A DNA stretch of 64,000 bases from Liolophura sinensis (Eukaryota; Mollusca; Polyplacophora; Chitonida; Chitonidae), in contig NC_088305.1 of assembly GCF_032854445.1 (NCBI RefSeq), positions 6,017,606 to 6,081,605 of the forward strand, given 5' to 3'. The notes beneath the pieces are model-generated. The model did not search any database. It saw nothing but the letters and a program-made list of their open reading frames with translations, and was not told where the DNA came from. Made by a program: the position numbers and the translations under genes. This document shows positions 57,601-64,000 of this stretch, piece by piece. Position 1 is the first letter of the stretch. Each line of letters starts with the position of its first letter.

Positions 57601-60600
57601 AAAGGGAGTTCAGTGTTAACTTTTGGTTTAGATCACCAGAGTAGGAAACTGGATTCTGTAAGAAAGTTAAAATAACCTGTCCTCGGTGTCAGATGAACAG
57701 TAGACAAACTTTATTGGTGAAATAATAAAACAGATGACCACATATGTATAGTGACAGAACATTCAAAGCTAAATACATATGCAAAGATCACGTGTAAATG
57801 ATGCACCTCATGCACATCAGCAACACAAACTCAGTGCAAGATGCCATACGCAATGTATGGCAAATGTTCACACACGTTCTTTATTCAATACCAACACAAT
57901 CACATTTTTACGTTATTCATTTTGGTTTTGTACATACACCGATCTATGACCCACCCACCACCCCACACTCCCAAACCCCTTTACTGCACTAACCAGATCG
58001 ATATTACTGGAAATGGGTCCTGCCATGCCCAGGGCGCGTGATTTTCCTGCCGTTCCTGTCCTGGGTCTGCCTTGGGCAGGGGTCCTGACCTGGGACCCAC
58101 CGTTTGTGTATTTATTTGGGGTCCCATCAATAAGGGCCCCTTTCCCTTCCCCGAGGATGGTTTCACTCTCTGTGATGTCGTCAATGACAAGGTCACTTGA
58201 CAAGCTTCCTGTATCATGGGACAGACAGAGACATGTTTTAATAAGCACTCAGGAATCAACCATAGGCAGACTTTTAAAACAACCTCTGTGTTATGGAATA
58301 GAATGAAATCTATCTTAAGTGATGGATTACGTGATGTCGCTTTATGACAACAGTAACACTTAACAGGGTTCTGCCCACAAAATGTTGAGTGGTGCCCTGC
58401 GCTCCACTTTGCCGCAATGTTTACAACAATTACAATCACCTTCAGGCAGAGTATTTTGAGGGACGGTGGTCATGAGGAGTTGCCAAATGGTATAATCAAT
58501 TGCTAATCTACTGTCCCTTTCATGAATTAGCAATAAACCTATCTTGATTTTGGAGTGCAAGGAACATCAAGACCTCATGTCTGCTATGGGTGCTCAATGC
58601 TAGTGCCAGGTGAGGCCGGCCATCGCTGCCCATCTTGGGCAAAACCCTGACAATGAAATTATCATCTCCAGAGATATCACAATTCCTTAACACAATGTGG
58701 CTATTTGATTGCATAATTATTCCTCAGTACACAAATCTGTATGAAAAACATGTTTACAATGGATGTTAAATATTATATGAGCAAATAAGTCTACAGCTGC
58801 ATTTGATATGGTGGAATTTATCGTATCCACCTGTCAATTTGAATTAGTTACATGAAAATAGGACCAACACTATTTCATGCCATTTGTCTGATGAGGTCCA
58901 CTTTCATCAAATATTAAAACAACTGTATCACATTCATTTGCAGATTTCACCTAAGAGAAGTAATACCCATACTTGATGAGATTTTCTGGTTGATCCTTGC
59001 TGTGGAAGGCCTCTCTTTGGCGGCCACATACTGGTCAGTGGCTGGCTCCCCCAGTGTTGGCACTCTTCCTGTGGACCTCCTCTCCTCACGAGGGCCGCGT
59101 GCTCGTCTTGTGAGGTCAGGGGAGCTGCTGTCACTACAGGCCCCAGTATCAGAGCGGTCCAAGTAACTCTTGCTCATAACCTCCAGCATGCTTCTTAATG
59201 GCTGACTCTGCTCCTAATTTTATTAAAATAAAAAACAGCTTAAAACTGAACAAAGAAATGCCAGTTGGCCTTTAGAAATCTATATATATCAAAATGTGCT
59301 TTGAATCTTTTACACATACATGTGTCTGTAGATTTTTTAATTGAATTACATGCATCTAAATGTGTGAATTCCAAGTTAGGCTTTATGGGCCACACTGTCA
59401 CTGTATTCTATATGTAGCTCATGTCACCTGATGATTACATTCTTGTTCACCTACTGTACATGTACAAGTGAAATTTTGTCCAAAAATTATTTTAAGTAAT
59501 CTTTTATTCACGGGTTATCAGATCTACTAAAACATGAAAAGCTGTACTAAGAGTGAGATCAACTTGTTGTGACATTAAGTTGTGACTAAGTATATTAAAG
59601 AATTAGCAAACGTTTGAATATACCTAAATGGCAATACATTTCATCCATGACTGACTTGCCAATTTTTCCTGATTCTGATAGTTTTATTGATTTTAGAAAC
59701 GTGTTTTGAGGCTTGCACAGAACACGGGATGATATTCTACTGGAAAACTGGAAGTTTCAGTACCAAAAATAATATTTGTGACTTTTTCTTGCTTCAAGAA
59801 ATGCACTTCTATGGGCGAAATTTTAGGTGATTTATAGTATGTCAAAAAAAATAATTCCCAAAAAATAAATGAAAGCATTTTTACAGTGTTCAGTTGTCCA
59901 TCTGGTGAACCATACATAAACTTTATTTTTTAGCTTTCTTTCCATTTAAGTTTAATGTTGAAGGCAAAATAGACAAGATCATCTGACTTTCATGTATCTA
60001 TCTATTTATTTATTTATTTGATTGATGTTTTATGTCGTACTCAAAAATATTTCACTTATATGTATATGACAGCAGCCAGCATTATAGCTGGAGGAAACTG
60101 GGCAGAGCCCGGAAGAAACCCACGACCATTCGCACCTTGCTGGCAGACCATCTCACGTACAGTTGGAGAGGAAGCTGGCATGAGCTGGAGTTGTACTCAA
60201 AGCGACCACATTTCTGAGAAGTTCCTGTGTCATTGCACTGCTTATCTTACATGCACTGTACATCTACATGTACTATTATCTGGTTGGTATTTTTATGAAA
60301 ACATCTCTTCATACAAACTTAGTGACAAGAACCAGTCAAAGCAAAGTAGGAACATGATTTCTCTTTACCGCGAAGATTAATAATTTAATAATGTGTTAGT
60401 TTATATAACTGTTTTATTCGTATCGACAAACAGGGCAACGACTATAAATTTCATATCTCTCCTTTATTATGTCATGAATTGGTAGATAAGGAAATAATAA
60501 TTTATACATTTTTCATAATACAAAGGACACCAGTATTTAAAGAAGAACTACTTTCCATGGTTAAAGGTTAACAAAGGTGTAGGGCAGGATATCAATTACC

Positions 60601-62278
60601 TACATGCAGATAAATTTAATTTCCAAGTTCTAAGTTCTAGTTGTAGAAAAATTCTGAGCTTGCTATTATTTGAAGCCCAACCATCGTGACCATGCATGTA
60701 CCAGCTGTCAATCAGTCTGTACATGTACATTTACCTTATTTCGTTTCATCAGTTTCCCCAGGCCCAGCTCTTTCATCAGGGCCTGTCTGTTACTTATGCT
60801 GTTTTCACATCTGGGCAACTCCTCGTCCATTACTTTTAACGTACCCTTTAAACCCTGAAAGAATATGTAAAGATTCCTTTACAGAAACTTTAATATGGGT
60901 TTCCAGTTACCATAATTCTTCAACCTTTTCAACCACCTCTGCAACGAATATTTTCATGATTTTGAAACACTCTGAAGGAAGTAAGGGGTGTAGAGAAATA
61001 ATCTGCAGTTTTATGAAGCTTGCATCTTTAACAACAGAAACAAATCATTTTTAGCGTCCTTTTCATTTACTTCCACTTCAAAAGTTGCTTCAGTGGTTGA
61101 AAAGGGTGAAGATTATAGTATGCATTAGTGTCATCTTGTAGCTGTTCACATAAACATTTACCACCGATATTTCATACAATGCACAAGATTGCTTGCAGGT
61201 ATGGTGATCATTCATCGATACATTGTGAGAAACAAACAAAGGTTAGGTACAAAATTAAAAGACAAAATTGAAGAATAAGCACAAAATGTCACCAGTAGAA
61301 TATACAACAAATATATACAGAAATTTTTAAATGCAGACTATTAAGACTACATAACACTATAAACCTCGTCCTCCCTGTCAAAAAAAAAAAAAAAAAAAAT
61401 TATCTTGTTGCAATCAGCTCTGCAACAGCGTGAGACAAAATAGCTCAACAGGCAGTGACGGAAAACAAGGCATCAAGTGTGAATGGCCAAATCCTAGGTG
61501 AGCAAATTCAGATGAGATCCTGAAATGGCTCATTTCTGCAAAGCAAAAAGCTGTTCTACATTTAAATTAAAAGCTACCTGGCACTGTTTTTGTTCCTACC
61601 CCACATAATATAGGCCTAATAATTAAATTTCAATTTAAACAAATGTTTTATAAAAAAAAATAATAAAAAAAACATACATAAGGATAGGCCAATGATTTCC
61701 AATGAAATGCCCCAAACACGCCAAAAATTCACAACAAATTCGAGTTTTAAACAGCTTTCAAATGGATGTTGACTGACCCTACGATCAAGACGATGCCGAT
61801 CTGTATAGTTTTCCAAGACATCTGAAAGCGCGAAAGAGCTAGATTTATACATCTTGGCTGAAGATGAAGCCCTCTCAAACGCCGACAGAGAGTCGGCCTG
61901 GATAGACAGATGAACTGGAAGTTTGAATCTTCAATCCACATGTACAAGTACGCCGTCTAAAAGATCGTGACTGTGGACGATATGGTGTCTTGAAAATACA
62001 CTGTCACCACACTTTGAAGCTAAATCTTCTCCCACATGTGTGTACAACTTGTTTTCACAACACGTATGCCAGTCCAAACTTGCCCACTTGTCACATGACG
62101 CTATGAGTGATGTTGCTATTGACATGTTTTGTTCAGTGATGTTGTTGTAACCACTCACTTAACTCATGATGTTTGTGTTGGCATTATTTTCATAAACACT
62201 TTAATTCTTTACCTTACGACTTAAAAATTCTCTGACAAGTGACGCTGCTATTCCTTCCACTATATTGTTTTCAGCCAT
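45613..62278 (-). CDS. MINDY4: MINDY4 (FAM188B) ubiquitin hydrolase, 17 coding exons
   Basis: MINDY proteins are cysteine proteases of the MIU-containing deubiquitinase family that trim Lys48-linked ubiquitin chains. Seventeen minus-strand exons join with consistent phases to 778 residues plus stop (2337 bases, counting one apparently missing base in exon 16); the human protein is about 757. Residues 1-62 match the vertebrate N-terminus ([15 protein letters not shown]). A Ser/Pro/Arg-rich linker (about 80-430) is poorly conserved. The catalytic domain begins near 433 ([19 protein letters not shown]), with nucleophile Cys 475 in [10 protein letters not shown] and the probable catalytic His 697 in [10 protein letters not shown]. 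It ends WNGTEPIL, as in vertebrates (WNGSDPIL). The start is the ATG giving the conserved [19 protein letters not shown]. It shares an upstream region with a divergent plus-strand gene. Only exon 16 looks damaged; the rest is intact, so I judge the gene functional. Confidence 0.96.
46095..46169 (-). CDS. MINDY4: MINDY4 exon 16, with an apparent one-base loss
   Basis: The acceptor is TTGTTCCAG|AC. It reads [16 protein letters not shown] and then meets TAG. Adding one base after GTA gives [10 protein letters not shown], which matches human VPPLELCIRTKWKG and joins exon 17 in phase. The exon is 75 bases where 76 are needed. The lesion is either real or a CC-to-C sequencing error. Confidence 0.9.
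46170..47994. other. MINDY4 intron 15, few features
   Basis: It contains the palindrome at 46572-46628 and a short SINE A 3' remnant near 47190-47245. I see no exon. Confidence 0.5.
46572..46628. repeat. Perfect 20 bp inverted repeat, 17-base spacer
   Basis: Left arm CTAAGATTCCGAGGCCTAAG (46572-46591) and its exact reverse complement at 46609-46628. It is intronic in MINDY4. Confidence 0.95.
47995..48175 (-). CDS. MINDY4: MINDY4 exon 15, catalytic histidine region
   Basis: [20 protein letters not shown] contains the probable catalytic His 697, then [20 protein letters not shown]. The donor ATAG|GTGAGG leaves one base. Confidence 0.96.
48440..48556 (+). repeat. SINE family A, head joined to tail
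   Basis: The head (GCTTAATCGGTTAGCGCGCT) runs to AATGGGGTCGTTG, then jumps to TTGAGTACGGCGTAAAACGC. About 140 bases of the body are missing. Confidence 0.85.
49154..49318 (-). CDS. MINDY4: MINDY4 exon 14
   Basis: 55 codons, phase 0. [20 protein letters not shown] then [20 protein letters not shown]; very close to the human [20 protein letters not shown]. Confidence 0.96.
49907..49980 (+). repeat. tRNA-like SINE head
   Basis: TTAGTTCAGTTGGTAGAGCG and, after an anticodon-like arm, GTTCGAATCC. The A and B boxes are good, but the acceptor stem does not pair, so I do not call a functional tRNA. It lies in MINDY4 intron 13. Confidence 0.5.
50234..50297 (-). CDS. MINDY4: MINDY4 exon 13
   Basis: [20 protein letters not shown] then Q. 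GAHGYCTQ is identical to the human motif. Donor CTCAG|GTAGGA. Confidence 0.94.
50385..50530. repeat. ~25 bp tandem repeat
   Basis: About six copies of GTACATTATATACATGATAT-like units in MINDY4 intron 12. Confidence 0.8.
50603..50783. mobile_element. MITE family C, complete copy
   Basis: The left end is TTAAAGGGATACAGAATCGA. The right end ACTCTGTATTCTGTATCCCT is its inverted counterpart. The centre is related to that of the 44933 copy. It ends 20 bases from MINDY4 exon 12. Confidence 0.75.
50803..50873 (-). CDS. MINDY4: MINDY4 exon 12
   Basis: [20 protein letters not shown] matches human FEVGPYGCILLTLSAILSRS. Donor GACAG|GTGAGC. Confidence 0.93.
50915..51080 (-). repeat. SINE family A, diverged
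   Basis: GTGTTTTACGTTGTACTCAA to CTGCAAGTTGCTGAAAGACC, in MINDY4 intron 11. Confidence 0.75.
51301..51366 (-). CDS. MINDY4: MINDY4 exon 11
   Basis: 22 codons, [20 protein letters not shown] then RQ, phase 0, matching human LHSLTCYEDLVTFLQQSI. Confidence 0.92.
51432..51525 (-). repeat. SINE family B, 3' fragment
   Basis: GCTTGGGGTTTACCGTCGTA then TCAGTCATATGACGATGAGG. Confidence 0.75.
52035..52865. repeat. Dispersed repeat family G, copy 2 (~830 bp)
   Basis: It is collinear with 7345-8085 (ACTCTACAAATCTGGTAAAG, GTAGATGTACACAGCCGAAA versus GTAGATGAACACAGGGGAAA). It ends about 90 bases from MINDY4 exon 10. Confidence 0.65.
52952..53015 (-). CDS. MINDY4: MINDY4 exon 10
   Basis: [20 protein letters not shown] corresponds to human SRTQQFSPTGKYKADGVLE. 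Acceptor CTGCAG|G, donor AAG|GTATCT. Confidence 0.9.
53120..53460. repeat. Dispersed repeat family F, copy 2
   Basis: It is collinear with 26250-26590 in the same orientation; it lies between MINDY4 exons 10 and 9. Confidence 0.6.
53597..53695 (-). CDS. MINDY4: MINDY4 exon 9
   Basis: It encodes [20 protein letters not shown] then [12 protein letters not shown], matching human LADIVWRAGGRERAVVAL. The donor is CTAT|GTAAGT. Confidence 0.94.
53990..54078 (-). CDS. MINDY4: MINDY4 exon 8, catalytic cysteine
   Basis: The acceptor is [31 protein letters not shown] contains the nucleophile Cys 475 in the family's GGPCGVLA motif. The donor AGATG|GTAAGT leaves two bases. Confidence 0.96.
54457..54573 (-). 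CDS. MINDY4: MINDY4 exon 7, start of catalytic domain
   Basis: This exon runs 54457-54573. It has 39 codons, phase 0: [20 protein letters not shown] then [18 protein letters not shown]. It matches human [20 protein letters not shown]. Confidence 0.93.
54588..55225. repeat. 20 bp minisatellite, about 32 copies
   Basis: The unit is ATGAAACACAATCATACACC, with occasional AAACAAAAAC or TCCACC variants. It is very uniform, so recently expanded. It sits in MINDY4 intron 6 and begins 15 bases upstream of the exon 7 acceptor. Confidence 0.97.
55716..55878 (-). CDS. MINDY4: MINDY4 exon 6
   Basis: It contains an acidic segment [20 protein letters not shown] and ends [12 protein letters not shown], aligned with human SKPIDLSVAKEIKTLLF. 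The donor GTT|GTTAGT is weak. Confidence 0.88.
56375..56865 (-). CDS. MINDY4: MINDY4 exon 5, Ser/Thr-rich linker
   Basis: 491 bases, acceptor TTGTTTTAG|GAT. It encodes [20 protein letters not shown] and a long low-complexity Ser/Thr/Asn stretch. It is the largest exon and the least conserved part. Confidence 0.88.
57994..58208 (-). CDS. MINDY4: MINDY4 exon 4
   Basis: The acceptor is GATACAG|GA, phase 1. It is a disordered linker ending [16 protein letters not shown], matching human VRGMMSGPIASS. The donor is CTG|GTTAGT. Confidence 0.88.
58973..59213 (-). CDS. MINDY4: MINDY4 exon 3
   Basis: It starts [20 protein letters not shown] (human EKPLKTSLELITRYFLDHF), then an Arg/Ser-rich segment. 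The donor TCATCAA|GTATGG leaves one base. Confidence 0.9.
60000..60215 (-). repeat. SINE family A, near full length
   Basis: TTTA tail, GATGTTTTATGTCGTACTCA, body to GAAGCTGGCATGAGCTGGAG. It lies in MINDY4 intron 2. Confidence 0.85.
60735..60854 (-). CDS. MINDY4: MINDY4 exon 2
   Basis: 40 codons, phase 0, TTTCAG|GGT to [32 protein letters not shown] corresponds to human [20 protein letters not shown]. Confidence 0.93.
61778..62125 (-). other. Unassigned coding-like stretch in MINDY4 intron 1
   Basis: A minus-strand frame from ATG ([20 protein letters not shown]) stays open to TGA at 61931-61933. The same frame then continues open as [20 protein letters not shown] to LDRR and a possible donor AGG|GTCAGT in phase 0, the phase needed to join MINDY4 exon 2. 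It could be an alternative first exon with an interrupting TGA, a nested gene relic, or chance. I recognise no family. Confidence 0.25.
62213..62278 (-). CDS. MINDY4: MINDY4 exon 1, start
   Basis: 22 codons, [19 protein letters not shown] then SRK, donor AAG|GTAAAG. An alternative donor five bases earlier (TC|GTAAGG) would break the frame. Confidence 0.92.
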
Positions 62279-62705
62279 TGTGGCCATATATGTCTTCTGG
62301 GGTCCACCAATAATATTTATCGGAGGCTAAAATTTCAGGGGATCCTGTTACTTTGCCACCATTTTGACGCATTCTTCGTAGCGACATTAAAAAAAAAAAA
62401 ACAGTCATCTGAGTATTTTGCGAAAATTCATTGGATACGATTATCTTCCAAATTCAAAACATATTAATCAAAATGTAAATTCTGAAAATCATGTTTTGTA
62501 AAACTAGATTAGGCATTAAAAGCACATCTAATGTACGTAACTTTAATTTAGTAACTGGAAGCCAACATTCTTCGTAAATATTTAGTGGTTTTAATTTTTG
62601 ATGTGTCGATCGATGACGGCGCCATCTTTGAATGCTTGTCAACGCAGGGCCATGGGTTGCATATAGCAGACAGGTGGAGTCCACTGCTATATCTCAGGGG
62701 TTAGA
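62279..62705. promoter_or_regulatory. Probable shared promoter region, MINDY4 and divergent gene
   Basis: The two start codons face away from each other with 427 bases between them. There is no clear TATA box. Position relative to two divergent starts is the only evidence. Confidence 0.45.
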
Positions 62706-62854
62706 ATGAACGAACGATCACAGAATGCAGACACCCATGGCAGTGTGAGAGACGCTGCAAACTGGTCACGTCATTTTGGAAACAACACAGAGCGTCGACA
62801 AGTTCCACTTCAAAAACATCAGCCACCACCACCTCATGCGACCACCAGTATTAC
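62706..62854 (+). CDS. Unknown divergent gene, exon 1
   Basis: ATG, then NERSQNADTHGSVRDAANWS and a His/Pro-rich end (PPPPHATTSI), donor ATTAC|GTAAAT with two bases left over. I do not recognise the family. Support comes from the phase-compatible next exon and the divergent layout beside MINDY4. Confidence 0.55.
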
Positions 62855-63339
62855 GTAAATAAGTTTGGGTTAAGCTCTGGAATAATTTTGTCCATCATCG
62901 TGAACAAATGTCATTTATAGAGCTTTGATATAAAAGTCAAAAAAGTTATAAAAAAATCAGGCGATGTTTAGGTTTTGCTTTCCATGTCACTTTATTTCAT
63001 GTATTGCATACGTCATTATTTTTCTCAGTCATATGTTTTTACTAATTTCTCAGTGGTTGAACAATGGAGAGATGTTTGATTTCTTTGCTATTGTAAAGAT
63101 TAGCGTCTTGTTTACATGTAACTTTCTATTTGGCTACTTGTTTCAATTCATTCATGCTTCACAGAATGACGTTGGCCAAATATGGAGGATATCCTTTTCA
63201 GATGTCAGCCACATAACAAATTCATGTGACATATGCACATTGGCATTTAACCCTTACCATGTCCGTCTGTCTCTTACATCTTAAAACCATTGTACATTTA
63301 ATACAGATATTTATTACAGGAAAGCTAAGAGCCATACAT

Positions 63340-63512
63340 CTGGATTCCTCTCCAGCCGTAAATAGGAAGGTCTGGCAGCTACACGCGGATGGTCGTGGGT
63401 TTCCCCCGGGCTCTGCCCCGTTTCCTCCCACCATAATGCTGGCCACAGTCGTATAAGTGAAATATTCTTTAGTACGGCGTAAAACACCAATCAAATAAAT
63501 AAACATATAAAT
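63340..63512 (+). repeat. SINE family A, 3' two-thirds
   Basis: TCCTCTCCAGCCGTAAATAG to GTACGGCGTAAAACACCAAT and TAAA tail, within intron 1 of the divergent gene, 50 bases before exon 2. Confidence 0.85.
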
Positions 63513-63562
63513 GAACAAATAAATAAGAGCCTTATATGTACATGTGAAATACTACTGTGCAG

Positions 63563-63740
63563 AATGACGTCACAAACCTCAGGTGTCAATGTGAAGGGTA
63601 GTCATGGTAGCGTAAGGTTACCACCCTCTTCTCATGCAAGTGAGGGCCCCTCCCACGTCACTCAGACTGGATCTGTCCGTCATGTTCAACTCCTCGCCTC
63701 GGACACGTGCATCTCCTACACCCAGTCACTGACCAAGCAG
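63563..63740 (+). CDS. Unknown divergent gene, exon 2
   Basis: The acceptor is TACTGTGCAG|A and the donor AAGCAG|GTATGG. The phase-2 join gives Thr, then MTSQTSGVNVKGSHGSVRLP and QLLASDTCISYTQSLTKQ. It is Ser/Thr/His-rich, without a motif I can name. Confidence 0.6.
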
Positions 63741-63928
63741 GTATGGGGATTTCATTGAAATCAGATATAAAGCTCAGCAAAGTGTTATAGTCTAGACGTA
63801 TCATGTGATAAAGGATACATGATAGGTACTGTAAAATGAAAAATGTTGAATGTTCTGCCCGAAAAAATGGAAACAATTTTATATCTTTTAACCCGTCTGT
63901 TTTATGCATATTTTCTGCCATTGGCCAG

Positions 63929-64000
63929 AAATGTTTGGAAAGGACACCGTTGAAGAACTGGCTGGGAATGCAGGTCCAACTTAGCAAACCAGCCAACCCA
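63929..64000 (+). CDS. Unknown divergent gene, possible exon 3 (runs off the window)
   Basis: The acceptor is CCATTGGCCAG|AAA, with a moderate pyrimidine tract. The phase 0 required by exon 2 stays open to the window end: KCLERTPLKNWLGMQVQLSK. The gene continues beyond 64000. Confidence 0.4.

Noticed and set aside
57913-58439. Alternative frames over MINDY4 exon 4
   Set aside because: The splice-consistent frame with the GPISS motif is the real one.
62454-62684. Minus-strand ORF upstream of MINDY4
   Set aside because: It lies in the probable promoter region and has no family resemblance.

Overview
This is nuclear DNA from an animal. Every gene I can support is split into short exons with GT-AG introns, and the space between exons is full of tRNA-derived short interspersed repeats, small terminal-inverted-repeat elements and large minisatellites. 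There are no operons, Shine-Dalgarno sites or CRISPR arrays. The dominant repeat (tRNA-like head, 3' end reading like GTACGGCGTAAAACACCAAT followed by TAAA repeats) and a second one ending in CACT repeats suggest a lophotrochozoan, most likely a mollusc. That placement is inference from memory of such repeats; a repeat-library search would settle it.

Four transcription units are visible. (1) Minus strand, 2.5-11.7 kb: a complete four-exon TMIE (transmembrane inner ear protein) orthologue of 364 residues, with an unusually long His/Gln-rich tail. (2) Minus strand, 20.5-35.7 kb: eleven consecutive exons for the second half (TM8 to the end, second nucleotide-binding domain) of an ABCB1-like full transporter. 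It lacks a recognisable N-terminal half and carries an in-frame TGA, a single-base frameshift, a doubtful splice junction and an altered ABC signature (LSGRQ), so it may be a truncated pseudogene. (3) Minus strand, 45.6-62.3 kb: a 17-exon MINDY4 (FAM188B) deubiquitinase gene. All splice phases agree over 778 residues, except for one missing base in the penultimate exon. (4) Plus strand, from 62.7 kb off the right end: the 5' exons of an unrecognised gene, divergent from MINDY4 across a ~430 bp shared promoter region.

The rest is repeats. Introns of the ABCB locus hold a 3.4 kb minisatellite field (57 bp units with higher-order structure, then ~31 bp units) and arrays of ~38, 28 and 30 bp units. 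MINDY4 intron 6 holds a 20 bp array. The 12-20 kb and 36-45 kb stretches are intergenic or repeat-rich, with 17, 40 and 42 bp arrays, SINEs, inverted-repeat elements and reverse-transcriptase fragments. Three apparent single-base losses in or beside otherwise conserved exons raise the possibility of residual homopolymer errors in the assembly. I saw no undescribed multi-gene system. The most useful leads are the TMIE orthologue with its tail, the damaged ABCB half-gene, the unknown divergent gene and the hairpins.
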